Assembly (NCBI RefSeq): GCF_001570985.1
Contig: NZ_BCSS01000018.1
Coordinates: 1 to 62,206 of the forward strand
Direction of reading: 5' to 3'
Source of the DNA: Janibacter limosus NBRC 16128
Lineage (GTDB): Bacteria; Actinomycetota; Actinomycetes; Actinomycetales; Dermatophilaceae
DNA length: 62,206 nucleotides
Shown here: piece by piece, positions 45,407 to 52,602 of the stretch
How the letters are laid out: every line of letters begins with the position of its first letter
How positions within the stretch are numbered: the stretch's first letter is position 1
Notes under the pieces: generated by a model
What the model was told of the DNA's origin: nothing
What the model saw: the letters and a program-made list of their open reading frames with translations, nothing else
Databases searched by the model: none
Program-made: the position numbers and the translations under genes

Positions 45407-45796
45407 ATGAGCAACAACCCGCAGCAGTTCAACGGTGGCGAGTACGTCGACAAGGCCCGTGACGCGGCCAAGGGCCACCCGGACCAGGCACGCAGCGCGA
45501 TCGACAAGGTCCAGGAGGCGGCCAACCGGCGCACGGGTGGCAAGTTCGGGTCACTGATCGACAAGGCGGGCGACTTCGTCGAGGACAAACTCGGCCTGCC
45601 GGCGAAGACCGAACCGAAGGGGGAGGAGTCCGTCCCCTCGGAGCCGAGCCGTCCGTCGGAGCCCGAACCCGCGAACCAGCCTTCAGAGCCGACGCACCCG
45701 ACCGAACCTCCGGCCCCGCAGGAGCCGACCCATCCGACTCCAGAACCGGACGCGGCTCAGTCCGACTCGACGGGGCCTGGCAAACTGCCCGGCTGA
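45407..45796 (+). CDS. MT0933-like antitoxin-type protein with Pro/Glu-rich tail
   Basis: A 129-aa protein. Residues 10-65 match the pattern of the MT0933 antitoxin family: DKARDAAKGHPDQARSAID, RTGGKFGSLIDKAGDFVEDKLG. Residues 66-129 are low-complexity, with repeated SEP, TEP and THPT units and acidic residues, likely disordered. ATG 45407 has GGAGGGG upstream. In M. tuberculosis the family pairs with an SRPBCC-type toxin; no such partner is adjacent here, so an orphan antitoxin or a CsbD-like stress protein is possible. Confidence 0.75.
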   Translation: MSNNPQQFNGGEYVDKARDAAKGHPDQARSAIDKVQEAANRRTGGKFGSLIDKAGDFVEDKLGLPAKTEPKGEESVPSEPSRPSEPEPANQPSEPTHPTEPPAPQEPTHPTPEPDAAQSDSTGPGKLPG

Positions 45797-45870
45797 CCCA
45801 TCGGCACCAGGTGCGGGCGACCGTCGAGCGCGAGGTCGAGGCCGTGCTGAGGGCTGGTGCCCTCCGGCGA

Positions 45871-47871
45871 TCACGCTACGGGCTCCCGGTCTGCCGAGCC
45901 CTCAGCGGCGGACATCGTTGGGGCGTCGTCGGTGATCACCAGATCGATGTCGGGGGTCCCGCCGTGGAGCGCCACGGCGAGGGACGCCGAGCGGGCCCGA
46001 CGCCGATCGACTGCGGTGATGACGTAATGGTCGGGCGGGGGTAGGGGGAGGGAGTACCTCCCCTGCGCGTCGGCACGCGTGCTGGCCACCGCCTCGCCCG
46101 TGGCCCGGGTGAGGACGATCCCGGCATGCGCGACGGGGCCCTCGGGTGTGCCCACCGAGCCGGTCAGGTCGGTGCTCCTGGTGATCAGGAGCGGCTGGAT
46201 GTGGCCCTCTTCGCCGAGCTCGACCAGACGAGACAGGGGATGCCAGCCCTCGGCGGAGACCACGACGAGGTACGGCCCGGGGCCGGGGACTGCCACCGCG
46301 TACCCTCCTGCTGGGTCGACTTGGCTCCAGTCGACGTGTTCGCCCCGAGGTCCCAGGACCGTGACGACGGCTTGGCCCACGGGGTCACCCGAGGTCACGA
46401 CCCGGCCCGTGGCCATCATGGTCGGCGTCGGCCAGTCGTCGTCGCCGGACTCCTGGAAGTCGGTCATCCGGAACAGCGGGATCGCCATGACGGCACCGAT
46501 CCCGGCGCAGAACCCCGCGATCCAGAAGGTCGACATGAGCGCGTCGAAGGTCGGGAAGACCGATCCGCCGATCTGGGTGGCGCTCATGGTGACGACCGCC
46601 GCGACCGTGGCGCTCGACGTGGAGGTCCCGATCGATCGCAGCAGCGTGTTAAGCCCGTTGGCCGAGGCGGTCTCGGTGACCGGGACCGCCCGCATGATGA
46701 GTGTCGGCAGGGCAGCGTAGGCGAGCGACGTCCCGACCCCGACGATCATGGATCCGGCGACGATCTGGAACAACGTGTGGCTGAAGAAGGCGCGGCCGAC
46801 GTACGACACGGCCATCACCGTCGCTCCGAGGAAGAGAGTCATCTGCGGGCTGTAGCGGCGCGTGATCTCGGCCGAGACCGGTGCGAGGAGGCCGAAGATG
46901 ACGGCGCTGGGAGCCATCCACAGACCCGTCTCCACGATGCCCAGCCCCAGTCCGTAGCCGGTCTCCTTGGGCAGCTGCAAGAGCTGGGTGCTGATGAGCA
47001 TGTTGATGAACATGGCGAAGCCCATGAGTACGGAACCCGCGTTGACGAGCAGGACGGACGGGCGAGCGGCAGTGCGTACGTCGACCAGCGGGCTCGGGAC
47101 GCGCAGCTCGAGGGGGACCCAGAGCCCGAGCATCACGAGACCAGCGACCGCGCTACCGAGGGTCGTCGCGCTGCTCCAGCCCCACACGCTGCCCTTGGAG
47201 AGCGCGAGCAGGACCAACGTCAGGGCCAAGGACAGCAGCACCGCACCGCGGTAGTCGAAGGCGCCCTTGGTGCGTACTCGCGACTCAGGCACCACGAGGA
47301 GGATCGCCACGAGCATCACCAGCCCGGCTCCGCCCGTGACCCAGAAGAGGGCGTGCCAGTTGAGGTGCTCGGCCATGAGGCCGGATAGCGGAAGCCCGGC
47401 GCCGGCGCCGATGGCGAGCGTGGCGCTCATCAGGGCCACGCCCAGGGGCACCCGGTGCGGGGGCAGCTCGTCGCGCATCGTGGCGATGCCGACGGGGACG
47501 AGCGCCATGCCGACTCCTTGCAAGGCCCGAGCCAGGACGGCCAGCTCCAGCGAGGTGCCGCACAAGGCTCCGACCAGAGATCCGATGATCATGATCGCCA
47601 GGGTCGCCACCATCATGATGCGCTTGCCGTACATGTCAGCCAGCCGGGAGACCACGGGTGTGGCGACTGCACCGGTGAGCAAGGTGGCGGTGACCAACCA
47701 TGACGCGTTGTCCGTGGTGGTGTTGAGCAGCCGGGGGAAGTCAGGCAGCAACGGGACGACGATCGTCTGCTGCAGGGACATCACCGTGCCGGACAACGCG
47801 AGCGTCGCCATCACCGCCCATGACGGCGCTCCAGGGCGTGTCCTCTGTTGTGAGATGGCTGTCGTCGTCAC
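45871..47871 (-). CDS. MFS exporter (DHA2, 14 TM) with two C-terminal carboxypeptidase-regulatory-like domains
   Basis: A 666-aa protein. Residues 18-470 form an EmrB/QacA-type drug:H+ antiporter, with the motif A-like SRLADMYGKRIMM (75-87) and RALQGVGMALVPVG (115-128). After a linker (DFQESGDDDW), residues 488-565 and 570-648 look like two transthyretin-like/CarboxypepD_reg repeats (AVVTVLGPRG, DPAGGYAVAVPGPGPY; AGIVLTRATGEAV, DAQGRYSLPLPPPDHY). GTG 47871 with AAGGAG upstream. Divergent from the crotonase gene, so perhaps controlled with the catabolic island. The extension may be regulatory; its function is unknown. Confidence 0.87.
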   Translation of the reverse strand: MTTTAISQQRTRPGAPSWAVMATLALSGTVMSLQQTIVVPLLPDFPRLLNTTTDNASWLVTATLLTGAVATPVVSRLADMYGKRIMMVATLAIMIIGSLVGALCGTSLELAVLARALQGVGMALVPVGIATMRDELPPHRVPLGVALMSATLAIGAGAGLPLSGLMAEHLNWHALFWVTGGAGLVMLVAILLVVPESRVRTKGAFDYRGAVLLSLALTLVLLALSKGSVWGWSSATTLGSAVAGLVMLGLWVPLELRVPSPLVDVRTAARPSVLLVNAGSVLMGFAMFINMLISTQLLQLPKETGYGLGLGIVETGLWMAPSAVIFGLLAPVSAEITRRYSPQMTLFLGATVMAVSYVGRAFFSHTLFQIVAGSMIVGVGTSLAYAALPTLIMRAVPVTETASANGLNTLLRSIGTSTSSATVAAVVTMSATQIGGSVFPTFDALMSTFWIAGFCAGIGAVMAIPLFRMTDFQESGDDDWPTPTMMATGRVVTSGDPVGQAVVTVLGPRGEHVDWSQVDPAGGYAVAVPGPGPYLVVVSAEGWHPLSRLVELGEEGHIQPLLITRSTDLTGSVGTPEGPVAHAGIVLTRATGEAVASTRADAQGRYSLPLPPPDHYVITAVDRRRARSASLAVALHGGTPDIDLVITDDAPTMSAAEGSADREPVA

Positions 47872-47920
47872 GCGGTGGCTCCTTCTTCGGCAGCACTCCC
47901 GCACGAGCGAGCAAGAGGCT

Positions 47921-47944
47921 ATTGTTCTATATTGTCTATCTATT
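47921..47944. promoter_or_regulatory. AT-rich direct repeats in the MFS/crotonase divergent promoter
   Basis: TATTGTTCTA (47921-47930), TATTGTCTAT (47931-47940) and a further TATT follow in tandem within the 125-bp divergent gap, the only AT-rich stretch nearby. They overlap likely -10 elements and could bind a regulator. No protein is assigned. Confidence 0.4.
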
Positions 47945-47996
47945 AACGACTTGGCTAGTCCTCCGTGGCGTGCCGGTCCAACCACAGGAGGTTCTC

Positions 47997-48830
47997 GTGA
48001 GCGAAACGGCAACCCGAGCAGGCGGTGTCGACAGCCCGGCGCAGGAGCAGGTCCTCGTCGAGCGGCGCGGCAATGTCATGGTCATCACCATCAATCGGCC
48101 GGAGGCGCGCAACGCGGTCAACGAAGCGGTCTGCCTCGGGGTCGGTGCCGCGATCGAGCAGGCCGAGGCCGATGTCGATGTCCGCGCGGTCGTCCTCACC
48201 GGCGCTGGTGACAAGGCCTTCTGCGCCGGTGCGGACCTCAAGGCCATCAGCCGCGGGGAGCGCATCATCCCCGAGGGGGAGCCGTGGGGGACATGGGGCC
48301 TGGCCGGCTTCGTCGGTCAGTACATCAGCAAGCCGACGATCGTCGCGGTCAATGGTGTGGCTGTGGGCGGTGGCATGGAGATCGCGCTGGCCGCTGACCT
48401 CGTCGTCGCGGCCGAGAATGCGATCTTCGGGCTGCCGGAGGTCCAGCGTGGCCTCGTCGCCGGTGCCGGTGGTGCCTTCAGGATCACCCAGCAGCTGCCC
48501 CAGCGCGTCGGTGTGGAGATGTTGATGACGGGGGATCCCATCAGTGCGGAGCGAGCCCTCGAGCTCAACCTGATCAATCGGGTCACCCCCGTCGGTGGCG
48601 CGCTCGCCGCCGCCCTCGAGCTGGCCGAGCGGATCGCGTCGAACGCACCGCTCTCGGTCCAGGCGAGCAAGCGGATCGCCCTTGGCTACCGCGGATCGAG
48701 GCGACCGGTCGACGAGCCGCTGTGGCAGCACACCGCTGAGGAGTCCAAGCTCGTGACCGGTTCCGAGGATGCCAAGGAGGGGCCCCGCGCCTTCGCCGAG
48801 AAGCGTCCTCCCGTGTGGAAGGGGCGCTGA
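47997..48830 (+). CDS. enoyl-CoA hydratase/isomerase (crotonase) family
   Basis: A 277-aa crotonase. Oxyanion-hole regions FCAGADLKAIS and NGVAVGGGMEIALAADLVVA, then FGLPEVQRGLVAGAGG with the catalytic Glu. The N-terminal 25 residues are variable. GTG 47997 with AGGAGG five bases upstream; the longer in-frame start lies within the divergent promoter and is rejected. Likely hydrates an enoyl-CoA in the catabolic island; it ends at a shared terminator with the SDR gene. Confidence 0.9.
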   Translation: MSETATRAGGVDSPAQEQVLVERRGNVMVITINRPEARNAVNEAVCLGVGAAIEQAEADVDVRAVVLTGAGDKAFCAGADLKAISRGERIIPEGEPWGTWGLAGFVGQYISKPTIVAVNGVAVGGGMEIALAADLVVAAENAIFGLPEVQRGLVAGAGGAFRITQQLPQRVGVEMLMTGDPISAERALELNLINRVTPVGGALAAALELAERIASNAPLSVQASKRIALGYRGSRRPVDEPLWQHTAEESKLVTGSEDAKEGPRAFAEKRPPVWKGR

Positions 48831-48851
48831 CCGCGCGGGTCGCGTCGACGC

Positions 48852-48900
48852 ACGGACGAGGGGGTGGACCTGCGCATCGCAGGTCCACCCCCTCGTCCGT
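48852..48900. terminator. bidirectional hairpin terminator
   Basis: A 23-bp perfect stem (48852-48874 with 48878-48900) with a CAT loop between the convergent crotonase and SDR genes; no T-run. Confidence 0.88.
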
Positions 48901-48906
48901 GGCGGC

Positions 48907-49677
48907 TCAGATGTTGAAGCGCAGGGCCGCGTCGATGCGGATCGTCGTGCCGTTGAGATAGTCGTTGTCGACGATCTGCAGGGCGAGGTTGGCGTACTCG
49001 TCCGCGTGGCCCATGCGCTTGGGGTTGGGCACGCCGGGACCCCACTTCGCCTGGGCCTCCTCCTCCTCCATGCCGTAGGCGGGGGTGAAGAAGGTGCCCG
49101 GGGCGATGCACATGACGCGCACGCCGGAGGGAGCCAGGTCTCGGGCTGCCGTGAGGGTGAGCCCGATGACGCCTCCCTTGGCGGCGGAGTAGTCCGACTG
49201 GCCGACCTGACCCTCGAAGCCGGCGATGCTCGCCGTGGTGATGACGACGCCGCGCTGACCGGAGTCGAGGGGCTCGTTCTGCGACATGGCGGCTGCGGCC
49301 TTGCTGGTCACGCGGAAGGTGCCGGTGAGGAAGACGTCCACGGTCCTGGCGAAGATCGCGGCCGAGTAGGCCTCGCCCTTGCGGTTGACCATGCGCTTGC
49401 CGGCGGCCGGGCCACCGTGGACGACGACGGTGGCCCGCAGAGGAGCCAGGTCCGTGGCCGCCTTGATGGCGGCGTCGACCGACTCGTCGCTCGTGACGTC
49501 GGTGGCCACGAAGGTCGCGACATCCGAGCCGAGCTCGTCCGCGAGCTTCTGGCCCTTGTCGACGGCCATGTCGGCGATGACGACCTTCGCCCCGGCGGTG
49601 ACGAGTCGGCGGACGGTGGCTTCACCGAAGCCGCCGGCTCCACCGACGACGAGGGCTGATGCGCCATTCAGATCCAT
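48907..49677 (-). CDS. SDR family 3-hydroxyacyl-CoA dehydrogenase-like oxidoreductase
   Basis: A 256-aa short-chain dehydrogenase resembling HSD10-type 3-hydroxyacyl-CoA dehydrogenases. Nucleotide motif VVGGAGGFGEATV, catalytic Ser in VVITTASIAGFEG and YSAAKGG (Tyr-Lys). The usual NAG motif after beta-4 reads HGGPAAG, a departure. The CIAPGTFFTPA segment is typical of the subgroup. ATG 49677 with AAGGAG upstream. Diverges from the thiolase gene, with which it would perform the last two beta-oxidation steps. Confidence 0.88.
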   Translation of the reverse strand: MDLNGASALVVGGAGGFGEATVRRLVTAGAKVVIADMAVDKGQKLADELGSDVATFVATDVTSDESVDAAIKAATDLAPLRATVVVHGGPAAGKRMVNRKGEAYSAAIFARTVDVFLTGTFRVTSKAAAAMSQNEPLDSGQRGVVITTASIAGFEGQVGQSDYSAAKGGVIGLTLTAARDLAPSGVRVMCIAPGTFFTPAYGMEEEEAQAKWGPGVPNPKRMGHADEYANLALQIVDNDYLNGTTIRIDAALRFNI

Positions 49678-49745
49678 GAGTATCTCCTTGGTCCTCCGCC
49701 ATGCACGGCGGTCTGGGGCGACAGTGCGCCGCCGAACTTCAATGC

Positions 49746-49768
49746 ACTAATTAGTTTACACATTTGTA
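49746..49768. promoter_or_regulatory. paired palindromes in the SDR/thiolase divergent promoter
   Basis: A perfect 10-bp palindrome ACTAATTAGT (49746-49755) is followed by TACA-N4-TGTA (49757-49768) inside the 177-bp divergent AT-rich gap. Position and symmetry suggest an operator for a TetR- or MarR-type regulator. A TetR-like gene lies at the right edge. Confidence 0.45.
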
Positions 49769-49854
49769 CTGATTGATCTAGAGTGAGCTCAAGTCCTCGC
49801 GGGATGAGTCGATCTGTCCGGGCGGGGAGTCGTCAGATTCCAGTGAGGTGTCCC

Positions 49855-51030
49855 GTGCCCGAAGCAGTCATCGTCAGTGCCGTCCGAACCGCCATCGGAA
49901 CCGCGAGGAAGGGGTCTCTCACCGAGACCCCGGCAGAGGTCCTCGCCACCCACATCCTGCGTGAGGCCATCGACCGCTCCGGGGTCCCCGGTGACCGTGT
50001 GGACGATGTCATGTTCGCCGAGGCCATGTACGGCGGTGGGGATCTCGCTCGGTACGCAGCCGTGGACGCCGGGCTGACCCACGTGCCGGGCCAGGCCGTC
50101 AACCGTCACTGCGCCAGCAGCCTCACCACGATCGGCAACGCTGCCGCCAACATCCGCGCGGGCATGGACCGCGTCGTCGTGGCGGGTGGCGTGCAGTCGA
50201 CATCGCTGGCCCCGACCTCCACCTGGCGCGTGCCGGGCACGCAGGACCAGTTCGAGGACCGCATTGCTCCGACCTTCCCCTACTCGGACGGCGTCACGGA
50301 CGACGTGACCCTGTCGGTCGGCTGGAATGTCGCCCAGGAGGTCGGTATCAGCCGTGAGGAGATGGACGCCTGGGCGGTGCGCTCGCACCACCGTGCGGCC
50401 GCGGCGACCGAGGCCGGGAAGTTCCTCGACGAGATCGCCCCGATCAAGGTGACCACCAAGGACGGCTCGACCATCGACTTCGCGGTCGACGAGCACCCGC
50501 GGGCGACGTCGAGCCTGGAGAAGGTGGCCACGCTCAAGCCCCTGCACCCGGAGATCGAGGGATTCTCCATCACCGCGGGCAATGCGAGCGGCATGAACGA
50601 CGCGGCGGCCGCCGTGACGATCGTCGGCGACGACGTGGCTGCCGAGCTGGGCCTCACCCCGCTTGCCACCGTCCGCGCCTGGTCTGCTGTCGGCGTGGAG
50701 CCCCGGGTGACCGGTCTCGGCGCCATCGAGGCGGCGAAGAAGGTTCTCGACCGCGCCGGCCTGCAGGCCGCCGACATCGACCTGTGGGAGATCAACGAGG
50801 CCTTCGCCTCCGTCCCCGTCGCGGCCTGCAAGGTGCTTGATCTCGACGAGGAGAAGGTCAACATCTACGGCAGCGGCTGCAGCCTCGGGCACCCGGTCGC
50901 GGCCTCCGGCACCCGGATGATCGTCACCCTGGTGCACGAGCTGCGCCGGCGCGGCGGCGGCCTCGGCCTGGCGACCATGTGCGCGGGCGGCGGCCAAGGC
51001 GGTGCGGTCATCATCGAGGTCGCAGGCTGA
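49855..51030 (+). CDS. acetyl-CoA C-acyltransferase (thiolase)
   Basis: A 391-aa thiolase. Nucleophile Cys86 in NRHCASSL, the NEAFASVP motif, GCSLGHPVAASGTRM (catalytic His) and the second Cys in ATMCAGGGQGGA. GTG 49855 follows GAGGTG and starts with EAVIVSAVRTAIG, the normal N-terminus; the upstream in-frame start lies in the promoter region. Cleaves 3-ketoacyl-CoA to acetyl- or propionyl-CoA. Followed after 150 bp by the amidohydrolase with its own promoter. Confidence 0.93.
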   Translation: MPEAVIVSAVRTAIGTARKGSLTETPAEVLATHILREAIDRSGVPGDRVDDVMFAEAMYGGGDLARYAAVDAGLTHVPGQAVNRHCASSLTTIGNAAANIRAGMDRVVVAGGVQSTSLAPTSTWRVPGTQDQFEDRIAPTFPYSDGVTDDVTLSVGWNVAQEVGISREEMDAWAVRSHHRAAAATEAGKFLDEIAPIKVTTKDGSTIDFAVDEHPRATSSLEKVATLKPLHPEIEGFSITAGNASGMNDAAAAVTIVGDDVAAELGLTPLATVRAWSAVGVEPRVTGLGAIEAAKKVLDRAGLQAADIDLWEINEAFASVPVAACKVLDLDEEKVNIYGSGCSLGHPVAASGTRMIVTLVHELRRRGGGLGLATMCAGGGQGGAVIIEVAG

Positions 51031-51112
51031 CCGAGATCCACGAGCCCTCGCCGGGCCCGGACCGGTCCATCGACGGGTCCGGCGAGATTCCACCGAGGCA
51101 TCAGGTGACTTG

Positions 51113-51139
51113 TCGCAATGCTTACGATACGGTTTGCGA
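51113..51139. promoter_or_regulatory. inverted repeat TCGCAA-N15-TTGCGA before the amidohydrolase
   Basis: TCGCAA (51113-51118) and TTGCGA (51134-51139) form an inverted repeat centred on a TACGAT -10-like element, about 45 bp before the amidohydrolase ATG. The placement over a promoter suggests an operator. Confidence 0.45.
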
Positions 51140-51183
51140 TGATCAGGTGCAAAGAGGCAACTGATAAAACGAGGAGTAATCGA

Positions 51184-52326
51184 ATGCTGCGTGATGATGT
51201 CCAGATCGTGTCCGTCGACGACCACGTCATCGAGCATCCCCGTGTCTGGTTGGACCGGATGCCGAGCAAGTACCAGGAGGCCGCGCCTCGTATCGAGCGC
51301 ATGGAGGACGGAAATGACTGGTGGATCTACGAGGGGCAGAAGGCCGGGAACTTCGCTCTGAACGCTGTGGCGGGCAAGGAATACAAGGACTTCGGGATGG
51401 ACCCGCGCTCCTATGACGACATGCTCCCCGGTTGCTACCGCATCGAGGACCGGCTCAAGGACATGGATCGTGAGGGGGTCCACGCGCAGCTGTGCTTCCC
51501 GAACTTCGGCGGATTCGCTGGCAGCACCCTGCAGAAGTCCACCGACATGGAGCTGGCCACAGAGTGCGTGCGTGCCTACAACGACTTCATCCTCGACGAG
51601 TGGTGTGCCCACGATCCGCAGCGTCAGATCCCGCTGCTGACCCTGCCCTACTGGGACGTGGAGGCATGCAACGTCGAATTCGACCGCACGGTGCCCCTGG
51701 GCGCCAAGTCGTTCACCTTTCCTGAGCTCCCCGACCGCATCGGCCTGCCGTCGTGGCACACGGACCACTGGGACTCCCTGCTCGCCCGTGCGGACGAGGC
51801 CGGCATTCCCTTCTCCCTCCACTTCGGCTCGGGCGGCTCGCCGACCGTCTCACCGGAGGGTGCGAGCACGAACTTCCTCGTCGCGATCGCGGCATTTGGC
51901 ACGCAGTCGATGATGACGACGATCGAGCTGCTCAACTCTCCTGTCTTCCACAAGTTCCCCAACCTTCGGATGGCGCTGTCGGAGGGCGGTATCGGCTGGC
52001 TGCCGTACATCTTGGAGCGGATGGAGACCGTCTGGGAGCGGCATCGTTGGTACAACGACGTCAATCGTGAGGTCGGGCCTCGTGAGTTGTGGGATCGAGG
52101 CCACCTCGGAGGCTGCTTCATCAGCGACGAGGCGGGCATTGCGGCGCGCCACACGATCGGGGTCGACAAGATCATGTTCGAGAGTGACTACCCGCACTCG
52201 GACAGCAACTGGCCGCACACGCGCAAGATCCTGGCCGAGTCCCTCGTCGATGTCCCAGACGACGAGGCCGAGGCCATGTGTGAGGGCAACGCGCGCAGGT
52301 TCTACGACTTCCCGAGATCTGCCTGA
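51184..52326 (+). CDS. amidohydrolase family protein (TIM-barrel, ACMSD-like)
   Basis: A 380-aa metal-dependent hydrolase/decarboxylase of the amidohydrolase_2 family. SVDDHVIEHPRVW has D-x-H in place of HxH; later FSLHFGSGG, LALSEGGIGWLPYILERM-like residues (ALSEGGIGWLPYILERM) and FESDYPHSDSNWPHT with the metal Asp and Tyr-Pro-His. Such proteins act as decarboxylases or C-C hydrolases on ring-cleavage and carboxylic acid substrates. ATG 51184 with GAGGAG upstream. Substrate unknown; probably an early or ring-opening step of the island. Confidence 0.88.
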   Translation: MLRDDVQIVSVDDHVIEHPRVWLDRMPSKYQEAAPRIERMEDGNDWWIYEGQKAGNFALNAVAGKEYKDFGMDPRSYDDMLPGCYRIEDRLKDMDREGVHAQLCFPNFGGFAGSTLQKSTDMELATECVRAYNDFILDEWCAHDPQRQIPLLTLPYWDVEACNVEFDRTVPLGAKSFTFPELPDRIGLPSWHTDHWDSLLARADEAGIPFSLHFGSGGSPTVSPEGASTNFLVAIAAFGTQSMMTTIELLNSPVFHKFPNLRMALSEGGIGWLPYILERMETVWERHRWYNDVNREVGPRELWDRGHLGGCFISDEAGIAARHTIGVDKIMFESDYPHSDSNWPHTRKILAESLVDVPDDEAEAMCEGNARRFYDFPRSA

Positions 52327-52491
52327 CGCGAGGCGATGACCCCGGGGAGCTCTCTCCGGGGTCGTCGCCCCTTCCGCGGGCACACAGATCGTGTGAACTG
52401 CGTCTCGATCGCGCTGAGGTCTGGACTGAGTGGCGCCTCCGCCGTATCCTGCATAAAAGGTCAATCCTATAACTAGTAGACCGAGGACGAC

Positions 52492-52602
52492 ATGAGTGAG
52501 TTCAAGAGCATCGGCCGATGTCCGGTCATCGACGTCAGGCTCGTGCCGATGGACTTGATCGAGGGCGTCCTCGGCGGGGGGTGCTTCCGCGATGACGACT
52601 GA
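52492..52602 (+). CDS. 36-codon ORF preceding the carboxyltransferase gene
   Basis: ATG at 52492 with GAGGA upstream opens a frame of 36 codons, ending at TGA 52600-52602 inside the next gene (11-bp overlap with its ATG at 52592). About 32 of 36 codons end in G or C, like true genes here. The peptide has Cys10 and Cys31, a hydrophobic middle (VIDVRLVPMDLIEGVL), GGGCF, and three terminal Asp. I do not recognise it. It is the first ORF after an AT-rich promoter and probably couples translation of the carboxyltransferase; a subunit or leader-peptide role is possible. Confidence 0.55.
   Translation: MSEFKSIGRCPVIDVRLVPMDLIEGVLGGGCFRDDD

Noticed and set aside
45407-45870. Complete toxin-antitoxin pair
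   Set aside because: Only the antitoxin-like gene is present; the 70 bp to the next gene hold no toxin frame and the next gene is an exporter on the other strand.
52492-52602. Double-glycine leader peptide of a bacteriocin or RiPP
   Set aside because: The GGG near the end resembles a leader boundary only loosely, the core would be about six residues, and no peptidase-ABC exporter or modifying enzyme is nearby.
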